Below the pieces are notes generated by a model, which was not told the DNA's origin, searched no databases, and worked only from the letters and a program-made list of their open reading frames with translations. 64,000 nt of DNA, from assembly GCF_010614725.1 (NCBI RefSeq), contig NZ_JAAEHL010000002.1:496001-560000 (forward strand), in the 5' to 3' direction. The translations under genes were made by a program, and so were the position numbers. Of the stretch, positions 52,901-60,276 are shown piece by piece. The DNA comes from Flavobacterium ajazii. Lineage in GTDB: Bacteria; Bacteroidota; Bacteroidia; Flavobacteriales; Flavobacteriaceae. The number at the start of each line of letters is the position of its first letter. Position 1 is the stretch's first letter.

Positions 52901-53346
52901 CCTCTTAAAGCTTCTGCTAAATTTGAGACTGGCAAATCTCTTATATCATCTGGTTTAATAGTTACAATAGCACCTGTAACATTATTCTTTTTCTGTTTAC
53001 CATATGCTACAACCACAATATCATCCAACACATTTGAGTCTTCTTGTAATTTAACATCCAGATTAGTACGCCCGTTTAATGGGATTTCTGTTTTTTTCAT
53101 TCCAATAAAAGAAAAAACCAATGTTGCGCCTGGCTTAACACTAATTTCATACTTACCGCTGTAATCTGTAGTAACGGTGTTTTTGGATGATTTTTCGGTT
53201 ACGTTAACCCCAGGCAAAAGAAGCCCTGAATTATCAGTAACGGTACCTTTGATCTTAATTTGACCTCCTGAAGTTTGGGCATGAGTGACCATACTCATTA
53301 GTGCAAACAAAATAAAACTACATCTTTTTAAAAGTGCTTGTTTCAT
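49957..53346 (-). CDS. SusC/RagA family TonB-dependent outer-membrane transporter
   Basis: This 1129-residue protein has a signal peptide ending VTHAQ. The carboxypeptidase-like plug extension (about 30-105) has IKGTVTDNSGLLLPGVNV and YSGKYEISVKPGATLVFSF. The TonB box region is DDIVVVAYGKQKK, and the plug continues with IKPDDIRDLPVSNLAEALRG and ITILKDGSAAIYGARASQGA. The remainder is a 22-strand barrel ending in aromatic LRTWSLSMNVTF. It imports pectic oligosaccharides with energy from TonB, capped by the SusD lipoprotein encoded 20 bp downstream. No N-terminal STN signalling domain is present, so it is not an anti-sigma-coupled receptor; control must come from a DNA-binding regulator encoded elsewhere. 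Confidence 0.96.
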   Translation of the reverse strand: MKQALLKRCSFILFALMSMVTHAQTSGGQIKIKGTVTDNSGLLLPGVNVTEKSSKNTVTTDYSGKYEISVKPGATLVFSFIGMKKTEIPLNGRTNLDVKLQEDSNVLDDIVVVAYGKQKKNNVTGAIVTIKPDDIRDLPVSNLAEALRGLTPGVNVNNANGSSRPGGAADITIRQSFGFTNATSLFKVPLIVIDDMVQIDPQSGLPTQEAFNRLDPSEIENITILKDGSAAIYGARASQGAIIVKTKRGKEGKAKLSYYAQFAVNDAVSHQKTMNAYEHGVWKNRFLSSNLEANQSKYFSQDELEEMKGLDYDWLKKAWKPALQQRHVLNVSGGTDKVTYFAGGAFFTQGANLGNQDYKKWNFRTGTTIKVTNNLELSASVSGTSTDTQKSFTKASANLNDSSFGSLSSGEQADYMYLLHMPKYIPWQTTVNGKEYWMSPFARTDANLGSANNRGTIAGWNYFAALDAGKQTDEDFSYNVNLNLTYKVPFIKGMSIKGSYARTQSSANTEQAQLPFDLARIRNYETIGNHLASAADPTIYDLTTNPNGDYLIETNSAQSRVYYYSDVDKMIQSNIFVNYNRTFGDHAIDAMVGMERSELNNKNLRLAYEGTGKDYLGDYTTAGPISSNSTATKVESGTLSYLGRLNYSYKDKYLAEFIFRSDASTKFAPKNYWGFFPGAQFGWVVSKEKWFADNVSWVNNLKLRYSIGKTGKDAIGPWLWQQLYEPIVDKGAQFGSGGGLLGTGITPRITPNSEVRWDASLKQNYGIDLAVLNNRLQISADYYYNKSTDMLVSLASMAGTPISVGGGLAEQNYAAVNDWGTEFSVNWNDKIKDKLSYNVGVNFGFGNNEVQKYPEGALQHPSFNAIREGNSLINPVWGFRTWKETSTGDGILRTDEDIANYWQYLTERAAAVGGTPSYFTTTNVAMMRKGMLAYEDVGGVFNATTGEQAPADGKIASNEDYVKLVNKNITYGFTTNLGFKYDSFYFKTQIATTWGGYNTIDLVKQGIGTSSSGTHNDWSHEIFWTDMYDTTTNPNGKYPNMYQTTNFSPSDFWQLNNFRCVVRNLSVGFAIPKESLKSTKIDGINLGITGQNLWDLYNPYPKKYRNMYDDSTAKYPTLRTWSLSMNVTF

Positions 53347-53475
53347 AAATGATTTAGTTAGATTAATAGTTAGTTAGTTTAAAAGCATTTTTAATTGTTA
53401 AAGAAAAGCTACATTTTAACAGATTTTTCATGTGAGCGAAAATTAAACGTTAAAAATACATTTATTATTTAGTTC

Positions 53476-53502
53476 CAAAAATAGAACGATTGAATATGAC
53501 AA
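53476..53502 (-). promoter_or_regulatory. Candidate promoter for susCD
   Basis: On the minus strand, TATTTTTG (53476-53483) fits TAnnTTTG, and TTG (53500-53502) lies 16 bp upstream, one short of the 17-23 bp range known for flavobacterial promoters. This would give a leader of about 120 nt before the susC ATG. Several other partial matches exist in this A/T-rich region. Confidence 0.35.
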
Positions 53503-53802
53503 CTGTCCTGTGGCATCCTGCTTCAAAATTATCTTCAAAAAAAATCAATAAAAAAAATTATATTGTCAAAAAAAAATAAAACAAAATACAGCAACTCAAA
53601 AAAAGACAATGTTTTTTTGAATATAATAAGTTTGAACTTCAATAAAGTAAGTAAAAACAGCCAAAAACCTACAAAATTGACAAAATACTTCTAAATAAAG
53701 ATGTTAATTGCTAAATAATAAACAAAAATAAAAGTACAAAAAAATCTTTTGATCTACTATATCGTTATAGTAAATCACTATGAATTGAATTAAAAACCTT
53801 AC

Positions 53803-53814
53803 GAAAACGTTTTC
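53803..53814. promoter_or_regulatory. LacI-type operator palindrome GAAAACGTTTTC
   Basis: A perfect 12-bp palindrome with the central CG typical of LacI/GalR-family operators, flanked by C and A residues. It lies in the gap between the CE12 stop (53989) and susC. It is about 320 bp upstream of the candidate susC -7 element, which is far, so either another promoter is used or it acts at a distance. No LacI gene is in the window. Confidence 0.5.
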
Positions 53815-53988
53815 AAAACACAAAAGAAAAAAAAAGAAAAAAAAAGAAAAAAATAATAATTTTTTTTTAAAAAGAAGAAAAAACTGAATAATTTTTTAAA
53901 AATGAAATTTCAAATTTTAACAAAAAAGGCGTTGTTCTTACATTACAATACCTTTTTTATTTCAGATTACGAAGAACTATCCGGTATT

Positions 53989-54771
53989 TTATAATCTTTT
54001 CATGGCTTTGAAGACTAATCTTGCCACTTCCTTACCTCCGGCAGTTTGAAAATGTGTATTATCTTTCTGTCCTGTTGGGAATCCTGGATATAAATTTCCT
54101 TCAAAATTCATAAAATAATTTTGAGTAACATAATCTTTACCTTTAGAACTAAAAAACTCCATAGACAATTCATTAAGATCAATCAATTTAACGTTTAATT
54201 CTTTAGCAACATCTTTAGCTGCCTGTGGATATTCTCCGTGAACATTAGACAACTTTCCATCTTTCCATGGATAATTACGCGCAACTGGGGTAAGCACGAT
54301 CGGAATCGCCCCTTTTTCTCTGGTCTGATTTATAAAAAGGCGCAGGAATTCTTTATATCCTTCAATATTTACATAACGTTCTGTTTTTTCTTCAGAGGAG
54401 TCGTTGTGCCCGAATTGCATCATTACAACATCTCCTTTTTGTAGCGTTTTATAAACCGCTGCCCAACGTCCTTCCTGAAAAAAGGTTCGGGTGCTTCTGC
54501 CGCCTTTTGCCCTGTCTTCTATTTTTACTTCTTTGGCAGTCCCCAGTATATTTTTAACCAATTTTAAACTGTCTTTCTGGAAAAAAGGCTGAAAGACCTG
54601 TCCCCAGCCAACCTGAGGAAATCGCTTGCTTTCATAATCTTTTTCGAGTGAATAATCTGCGACGGTTGAATCACCAATCAAATAAATGGTAGTTACTTTT
54701 GATTTAAAACTAAAAGCACTTAGAACAAGTATCCCAAGAAAAGCAATTGCTGCTATTTTATAATTTTTCAT
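53989..54771 (-). CDS. CE12 rhamnogalacturonan acetylesterase (SGNH hydrolase)
   Basis: This 260-residue secreted protein has a signal peptide (IAAIAFLGILVLSAFSF). The SGNH blocks are in order: YLIGDSTVADY with nucleophile Ser35; KGGRSTRTF (block II Gly); VMMQFGHNDSS (block III Asn); and KDNTHFQTAGG with Asp237 and His240. The GDSTVA start and NTHFQ end are the CE12 form. It removes acetyl groups from the galacturonate of rhamnogalacturonan, opening it to lyases and rhamnosidases. It begins 6 bp after the CE8 stop, so both esterases come from one transcript. Length is normal for the family. Confidence 0.93.
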   Translation of the reverse strand: MKNYKIAAIAFLGILVLSAFSFKSKVTTIYLIGDSTVADYSLEKDYESKRFPQVGWGQVFQPFFQKDSLKLVKNILGTAKEVKIEDRAKGGRSTRTFFQEGRWAAVYKTLQKGDVVMMQFGHNDSSEEKTERYVNIEGYKEFLRLFINQTREKGAIPIVLTPVARNYPWKDGKLSNVHGEYPQAAKDVAKELNVKLIDLNELSMEFFSSKGKDYVTQNYFMNFEGNLYPGFPTGQKDNTHFQTAGGKEVARLVFKAMKRL

Positions 54772-54777
54772 AATTCT

Positions 54778-55770
54778 TTATTCTTTTGGATTCCAACCGT
54801 TTAATACTTTTTCTAAATCGTATTTTTTTAGATCTGATTTTTTCAATTGATGTGACCAGGAAACTCTTTTAGACAAATCTTTCGCTCCTTCGCCTTTGCT
54901 TCCTAATTCAGCGTAATAAACCGTTTTTTCTTTATCCGGAAAATTTTTATCCCCTTTCCACGGATTCCATCCTTCAGGAACAATATGCGAACCTAATTCT
55001 GTATTAATAAATACCGTTTTTGCAAAAGGCCTCCATGGACGTCCCAGAAAAACCTTATCAACAGTATTATCTTTTGCTGTAAGTTTGCAATCTACAAATA
55101 CAAATCCGTATTTATCCTCTTGGGTTGTTGATGCTGCCGTAACATAAGAATTGCTTAAACTTTCGATAGTACAATTTGAAAAATAAGCTGTTGCTGCACC
55201 AAAAATAAAATCGACTGTACCATTGATATAACAATTTTCGAAATAATTTCTGGTTCCGCCTTTTGCCAAATATAAAGTATCCTGATTTCCTAAAATCGAA
55301 CAGTTTTTAATTGAAACCCTGTCGCCTTCTGTATGTAAAGCCACTGCCTGACCTACTCTTCCGGCGGTATTTTCTACAGTCAGATTTTCTACTGAGCAAT
55401 CATTTCCCTGAACCAATAAACTATAAGATGTATAAGTACTGAATTTTGTATCTCCGGTAACATCAATTCCTCTGAATGGTTTTCCGGAATAATCATTGTA
55501 TAAAATCACCGTTTTCTCCCTGTCAGAACCTTTTAAAGTGATATTTCTTTTGAAAGCCGGAATCACAACCTTTTCATTATAAACTCCTTGTTTAATTTTA
55601 ATAACAACTCGTTTTTCGGCATGATCCCTTACTTTATTTATTGCTTCCTGAATGGTTTTAAAATCTCCCGAACCATCCTGCGCAACAGTTAATTCAAATC
55701 GATTGTCGGTTGTTTGTGCTGATGATAAGGTAGAACTAAAAATCAGTAATAAAGTTATAATGCATTTCAT
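54778..55770 (-). CDS. CE8 pectin methylesterase
   Basis: This protein has about 330 residues. The ATG at 55768-55770 is preferred; a TTG at 55780-55782 would add four residues (MKRK) without improving the signal peptide, which is MKCIITLLLIFSSTLSSAQ. The right-handed beta-helix has all CE8 signatures: GDFKTIQEAINKV, VGQAVALHTEGD (Gln), SILGNQDTLYL (Asp), TVDFIFGAA (Asp) and VFLGRPWRPF (Arg). It demethylates homogalacturonan so that the two PL1 lyases and GH28 can cut. It is the first gene of a two-gene esterase unit with CE12; a good promoter match lies 73 bp upstream. Confidence 0.95.
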   Translation of the reverse strand: MKCIITLLLIFSSTLSSAQTTDNRFELTVAQDGSGDFKTIQEAINKVRDHAEKRVVIKIKQGVYNEKVVIPAFKRNITLKGSDREKTVILYNDYSGKPFRGIDVTGDTKFSTYTSYSLLVQGNDCSVENLTVENTAGRVGQAVALHTEGDRVSIKNCSILGNQDTLYLAKGGTRNYFENCYINGTVDFIFGAATAYFSNCTIESLSNSYVTAASTTQEDKYGFVFVDCKLTAKDNTVDKVFLGRPWRPFAKTVFINTELGSHIVPEGWNPWKGDKNFPDKEKTVYYAELGSKGEGAKDLSKRVSWSHQLKKSDLKKYDLEKVLNGWNPKE

Positions 55771-55842
55771 CTTTCTTTTCAATATTAGTTTATCTATAAT
55801 TTAATTTAAAAAGTATCAACATTTTAATTTTATATAATTATA

Positions 55843-55874
55843 CAAAACTAAATATTACCATTCATCACTTTCAA
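55843..55874 (-). promoter_or_regulatory. Candidate promoter for the CE8-CE12 operon
   Basis: On the minus strand, TAGTTTTG (55843-55850) matches TAnnTTTG, and TTG (55872-55874) lies 21 bp upstream, within the 17-23 bp spacing of flavobacterial promoters. The predicted leader is about 65 nt. Confidence 0.45.
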
Positions 55875-55940
55875 TTAATGAAACACAAAAGCAAGTCAAT
55901 TCAGTAATTAATTCTGTAAAGCCTGATAATGTAGACACTT

Positions 55941-55972
55941 TTAGGTTTGTAAAAATAAAGATTTACACCTAA
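55941..55972 (-). terminator. Hairpin after the transglutaminase-like gene
   Basis: TTAGGT-TT-GTAAA pairs with TTTACACCTAA (two-base bulge) about 45 bp beyond the stop codon at 56017. It is not followed by a T-run on the minus strand. It may end the transglutaminase transcript or insulate the esterase operon. Confidence 0.35.
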
Positions 55973-56016
55973 TATTTTTGAACAAATAGAAACTTTAAAA
56001 AATTGAATTTATTACT

Positions 56017-57543
56017 TTAATACCAATCAACACTACCATCGTTTTTTAATATGAAATTTTTTTTCACTTTGTTAGATTCATCTATAAAATGATATAAAGT
56101 ATTTGTTGTTAAAATTGCATCTGCAATAACAGTCCATTCATCTTTTTTTAAAGGCGTTTGAATTATTTTCTGACAGACTTCCTTATTTGTTCCAAATTCT
56201 AAAATTTTAACATTGTTTTTGGCGTTCTTTAATTCTTTATTTACATAATCATTTAAATTAATAACTCTTTTAGATTGCATTGAACTTAGAAATATTATTT
56301 CTCCTAATTTATTGAGAATAAAAGGTTCATTTACTTCCTGAAATGCCGAATAACGATACCTGTTCAGGCAATATAAATTATCTTTAGCCACATTTTCAAA
56401 TATCGCTGTTGACTGATTTGGATCATATGAATAATTAACCGGCCTCCACCAATTGTCCTTCCAAATACATAAATAAATAGGCTCCTGATACTTTTTTTCT
56501 AATGGTATTTCTATATTTTCAGTTTCAAAATACTCTGAGGTTACATCAATACTATTATTTTCAAAAAAATCAGCGTAAATAAAATTATTGTCTTTTATTG
56601 TTAACTTTTCGGAAGTCAATGCAAATTGCTTCCTGTAAACTTTCGGTGCATTTTTGTATGGTAAATTAAAAAATCCCGGTCCATTATTAGATAAAGCATC
56701 GAAAGGATACTTTTTTTGTTTTTTTGTATCTAATACAAAACACCAACCATGTCCCACGTCATCCGAAGCTCTCTTATATGGAATACCATCAAAGCCGCAA
56801 GGAATTCCAAAAGCACGAAGTGCAAAAACTACTAGATTACACATATCATCACATTTACCTTCTTTGTCACGCAATAGTTCCGAATAGGAACGTACTTTTT
56901 TTTGACTGAAGTATCTGCTACCTCCAAATTGAAAACGTTTTTGATAAATTTTGTTTATATAATTTGTAGCAGCCAAAACGGTTGTAAACTTATAAACAGA
57001 ATCTTTTTGTACTTGAGAAAAATCGCTTAAAACAGCCTCTCGCCATGATTCCAATTTTTCACTACCTACTCTGTAAGGCAAAACATATTCGTAGAAGTCA
57101 GCATCAGATATACCTCTGCAAAAAGGGCTTTTTTGTTTCACATCAAAAGCACTATCTATATTGTCTATTAAAAATTTAGCCGTAATTTTTTTTGAATCGG
57201 GTACAAAAACTTCTTTCTCCTGTAATTTCCCTCTAACTTTTGCAACTGAATCCAACCATTTCTTTTGAGCAGTTTCATCTTTGAAATTAGCTATATTATA
57301 GTTTACAGAAGTTCCTTCTTTATCTACCAAATCAATCAAAGTAGTGCCTTTTTTATCAATATTAGCAATTAAAAAAAAGGCTGCCTTCAATTTATCCTGG
57401 TTTCCTTCTTTTTTATAATGGTTAATAACTGATGTTAACTCTGGTTGATCTTTAATTATTTTAGTTATGGCACTTCTATCGATTTGCGAATGACAATTAA
57501 ATCCGAAATAGAGAATAGAAATAAATGTAATAAGGTATTTCAT
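56017..57543 (-). CDS. Secreted transglutaminase-like (papain-fold) domain protein
   Basis: This 508-residue protein has a signal peptide (ITFISILYFGFNCHSQ). The transglutaminase core has GKCDDMCNLVVFALRAFGIP (Cys231), SDDVGHGWCFVLD (His265) and KYPFDALSNN (Asp282), a complete Cys-His-Asp triad. The N-terminal 180 residues are helical; the C-terminal 200 residues are beta-rich with YLCIWKDNWWRPVNYSYD. Bacterial members are mostly proteases or peptide-modifying enzymes, and homologues in Bacteroidetes are uncharacterised. It does not fit pectin use. It is the most downstream gene of a block with two lipoproteins and an O-antigen-ligase-like protein, but the 77-bp gap contains a hairpin, so co-transcription is uncertain. 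Confidence 0.85.
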   Translation of the reverse strand: MKYLITFISILYFGFNCHSQIDRSAITKIIKDQPELTSVINHYKKEGNQDKLKAAFFLIANIDKKGTTLIDLVDKEGTSVNYNIANFKDETAQKKWLDSVAKVRGKLQEKEVFVPDSKKITAKFLIDNIDSAFDVKQKSPFCRGISDADFYEYVLPYRVGSEKLESWREAVLSDFSQVQKDSVYKFTTVLAATNYINKIYQKRFQFGGSRYFSQKKVRSYSELLRDKEGKCDDMCNLVVFALRAFGIPCGFDGIPYKRASDDVGHGWCFVLDTKKQKKYPFDALSNNGPGFFNLPYKNAPKVYRKQFALTSEKLTIKDNNFIYADFFENNSIDVTSEYFETENIEIPLEKKYQEPIYLCIWKDNWWRPVNYSYDPNQSTAIFENVAKDNLYCLNRYRYSAFQEVNEPFILNKLGEIIFLSSMQSKRVINLNDYVNKELKNAKNNVKILEFGTNKEVCQKIIQTPLKKDEWTVIADAILTTNTLYHFIDESNKVKKNFILKNDGSVDWY

Positions 57544-57555
57544 AAAATTTGGATT

Positions 57556-57605
57556 ATATAAACAGAAGCATAAACCTATGCTTTGAAACTTCTGTTTGTT
57601 TATAT
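57556..57605 (-). terminator. Nested hairpin after lipoprotein A
   Basis: ATATAAACAGAAG pairs with CTTCTGTTTGTTTATAT, enclosing a smaller GCATA-AACC-TATGC stem. It is located 16 bp past the stop codon of the gene at 57621. The two-tier stem is stable enough to act as a terminator, though no clear T-run follows. Confidence 0.5.
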
Positions 57606-57620
57606 TTCAATTTTTAAATC

Positions 57621-58838
57621 TTAGATTCTTGAAATTGATGAAATTTCTCCTGTCAGAGAATTAATTTCCATTTTGTATTTCACAGGAACGACAATAGCTC
57701 CATACCCACCAGCTGTACTACCTATATACATACTTTCTCCTTCATATTCTAATATTGGAATCGAATTTTCATAATAACTATTTTGTCCCACCATTGAATG
57801 ATCTACACTGTTATATCCTGTAATGGTTGTTCCTGCTGCTGGCCATATTGGATCATTATCTGTATAATTGGAAGTGACTCCATATATGTGATAAAATGGC
57901 GTGTGTCTTTTTAGAAGTTCTACTTTAAGATCCAAAGTATAAATAGGAGTAACAATTCTAACGGTTGTTGTACACTCTTCTCCATCTATATTAGTGATTA
58001 CTGGTGAACCTATAGAAAATGTTTCTGAATTAACATAATTTAAGAACTCAAATCGTGAAAAAAAACGGTTGCGATAGCCTATTTCCGCTATAGCATCAGG
58101 CGGTACAACAGGCGGTACTGGAAATTCTGGTACTGGTTGACCTTCTTCCCAACATACTTCTTCATATACAGGAAGTATAATTACTGTTGTGACGTAATAA
58201 CAATTTGTTGATTCAAGATTCTCATCGCATTCCTCCTCCGCAGCATAGAATGATACATAAAAACCTTGAAACATTTGAGCACAAGTTTTGAGTGATTTAG
58301 CAGTAGCCGTTCCAAACATTTCAGATAACTTTTCTTCACTTGCTTTTCGTTGAACCAAACCTGGATTTCCATTTTTTATACCCAAAATACTTCTATCCAG
58401 AGCCATAAAATATCCCATCCACGTACCTTTATTCCAAAAAGGAAGTTTGTTCGTTTTGGATTTTAATTGGGTACGAGAAGTCATATCAAAAGTAATTTCC
58501 CCTTTATCGTCTTTAACGAGTGCCAATACACCTATTACGTTCTCTTTGTCTGTACTCAAAAATGGCACAAGAATTCTCTTCTTCCCTTCAATTAACAAGA
58601 ATTTTGCTTCCTGCCACATTACTTCATTTTTAGACAGTCTTCTTTCTAGTGATTCCCGGTGTTCACTTTTTTTTAAATCGGCTATGACATTTTTTAGAAT
58701 GGTACTCTCACCATCATATATCCAGACATATTCGGGATTCGTAATTTGAGTTTCATCTCTTTCTACTTTATCAACCGCACAGGAGATCAATAGCAGTAAC
58801 AAAGAAAGTACTGTTAAAAATTTTAGACTTCTCATCAT
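57621..58838 (-). CDS. Hypothetical lipoprotein A of a tandem paralogous pair
   Basis: This 405-residue protein has a lipoprotein signal (VLSLLLLLISCAVDK, Cys about 20). I do not recognise the family. Visible features are VWIYDGESTILKNVIADLKK, an N-terminal domain with ILVPFLSTDKENVIGVLALV, then GNPGLVQRKASEEKLSEMFG, a cysteine cluster (EEECDENLESTNCYY, EEVCWEEGQP), a proline-rich hinge PVPEFPVPPVVPPD, and a beta-rich C-terminal domain ending VKYKMEINSLTGEISSISRI. It is paralogous throughout to 59012-60247, with nearly identical DNA over the first 90 or so bases and divergence after the hinge. Surface or periplasmic placement is expected. Two starts (adjacent ATGs at 58833-58838) are possible. 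Confidence 0.8.
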   Translation of the reverse strand: MMRSLKFLTVLSLLLLLISCAVDKVERDETQITNPEYVWIYDGESTILKNVIADLKKSEHRESLERRLSKNEVMWQEAKFLLIEGKKRILVPFLSTDKENVIGVLALVKDDKGEITFDMTSRTQLKSKTNKLPFWNKGTWMGYFMALDRSILGIKNGNPGLVQRKASEEKLSEMFGTATAKSLKTCAQMFQGFYVSFYAAEEECDENLESTNCYYVTTVIILPVYEEVCWEEGQPVPEFPVPPVVPPDAIAEIGYRNRFFSRFEFLNYVNSETFSIGSPVITNIDGEECTTTVRIVTPIYTLDLKVELLKRHTPFYHIYGVTSNYTDNDPIWPAAGTTITGYNSVDHSMVGQNSYYENSIPILEYEGESMYIGSTAGGYGAIVVPVKYKMEINSLTGEISSISRI

Positions 58839-59011
58839 ATTTTTTAGTTTTAAAAAGATTAATATTTTAACCTCTTGGTATAATTAAATTGTTCGATTTT
58901 AATATTGTTTATGATATATTGAACCAATATTAAGGCTGTTGTTTTGACTAAAATTATTAGAACTTTCAAAGTTTTCTCTCAACGGATTGCTATACAAAAT
59001 TTTTAACATCT

Positions 59012-60247
59012 TTAATCTTCGATTCTTGAAATAGATAGAATTTCTCCAGTATGTGAATTTATTTCAATTTTGTATTTTGCAGGAACACTGAACAGTACCA
59101 TACCATTCGCACTTACTTTATATCTAGATTCTCCTTCATATTCTACTATCGAAATTGAATTTTCAAAATAATTATTATAAGAGTTCATCCAGTGTTCTGC
59201 ATTATTAGAATTTACCCAAAATGATAAAAAATCTGAGACGTAAGAAGTAACTCCATTTACATAGTAAAATGGAACTGAAGCATTTCTATTAAGTAATTGT
59301 TCAATTTCAATGTCATAAGCAAAAACACTATTCACAATTTTAACTTTTGTGATGCATCCTTCCCCATAAGTATTGGTGATTATTGGTGAACTTATTGAAT
59401 ATGTTTCAGATTTAACATAAGCTAAGAAAGAAGCTTGTGTAAAATTATTAATATTATTATACGAAATTGCTCCTGGAACATAATTCGGATCTGTTGGAAT
59501 AACCGGATCTGGTAATGCCGGAGGATCTGGAAGTTGTGGTGCAGGTTGACCATCTTCCCAACACACCTCTTCATAAACAGGAACATAAATTATTGTAGTA
59601 AAATAATAACAATTTGTTGATTCAAGATTCACATCGCATTGCTCCTCAGCAGCATAGAAAGACACCGAATAACCTGCGAACTGTTGTCTACAAGTTTTAA
59701 GTGACTTAGCAGTAGCTGTACCAAATATTTCTGCCGTCTTTTCTTCACTAAGTTGAATTTGAGCCAGCCCTGGGTTTCCATTTTTTATATTCAAAATATT
59801 TCTGTCTAGTGCCATAAAGTACCCAGCCCATGTACCTTTGTTCCAAAAGGGAAGTTTGTTGTTTTTTGTTTTTAACTGGGTACGAGAAGTCATTTCAAAA
59901 GTAGTTTTTCCTTTATCATCTTTAACAAGTGTAAGTACGCCTATTACATTCTCTTTGTCTTTACTCAAAAAAGGAACAAGAATCCTTTTCTTACCATCTA
60001 TTAACAAAAATTTTGCTTCTTCCCATATTACTTCATTTTTAGATAATCTTCTTTCTAATGATTCTCGGTATTCACCATTTTTTAAATCTGCTATGACATT
60101 TTTTAGAACGACACTCTCTCCATCATATATCCAGACATTTTCGGGATTCGTAATTTGAGTTTCATCTCTTTCTACTTTATCAACCGCACAGGAGATCAAT
60201 AGCAGTAACAAAGAAAGTACTGTTAAAAAATTTAAATTTCTCATCAT
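59012..60247 (-). CDS. Hypothetical lipoprotein B of a tandem paralogous pair
   Basis: This 411-residue paralogue of the gene at 57621 has the same lipoprotein signal (SCAVDKVERDETQITNPE), the same N-terminal domain (RILVPFLSKDKENVIGVLTL), the same cysteine cluster (EEQCDVNLESTNCYY, EEVCWEDGQP), a longer proline hinge (APQLPDPPALPDPVIPTDP) and a related but diverged C-terminal domain ending AKYKIEINSHTGEILSISRIED. Function is unknown. The 173-bp gap to copy A has no clear terminator. Its upstream neighbour, 29 bp away, is the O-antigen-ligase-like gene, so the lipoproteins are probably co-transcribed with it. The pattern of conserved signal/N-domain and variable C-domain suggests a shared localisation with different partners. 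Confidence 0.8.
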   Translation of the reverse strand: MMRNLNFLTVLSLLLLLISCAVDKVERDETQITNPENVWIYDGESVVLKNVIADLKNGEYRESLERRLSKNEVIWEEAKFLLIDGKKRILVPFLSKDKENVIGVLTLVKDDKGKTTFEMTSRTQLKTKNNKLPFWNKGTWAGYFMALDRNILNIKNGNPGLAQIQLSEEKTAEIFGTATAKSLKTCRQQFAGYSVSFYAAEEQCDVNLESTNCYYFTTIIYVPVYEEVCWEDGQPAPQLPDPPALPDPVIPTDPNYVPGAISYNNINNFTQASFLAYVKSETYSISSPIITNTYGEGCITKVKIVNSVFAYDIEIEQLLNRNASVPFYYVNGVTSYVSDFLSFWVNSNNAEHWMNSYNNYFENSISIVEYEGESRYKVSANGMVLFSVPAKYKIEINSHTGEILSISRIED

Positions 60248-60276
60248 AATTTTTTGGTCTTAAGATTAATAATAGT

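Larger units (their letters stand above)
53347..53988. promoter_or_regulatory. 642-bp extremely A/T-rich upstream region of susC
   Basis: This is the largest gene-free stretch in the window. It contains no credible ORF. Apart from the LacI-type palindrome and the candidate promoter annotated separately, it holds long A-runs (about 53821-53870 has several A-tracts separated by single G residues), which should make curved DNA. Its right end, near 53920-53960, has AAAAAAGGCG and CCTTTTTT, a weak hairpin after the CE12 gene. Confidence 0.6.

Noticed and set aside
53821..53870. A-tract block with G interruptions as a possible small gene or assembly error
   Set aside because: No start codon with a coding frame is present; homopolymer error cannot be judged without reads, so it is only noted as A-rich DNA.
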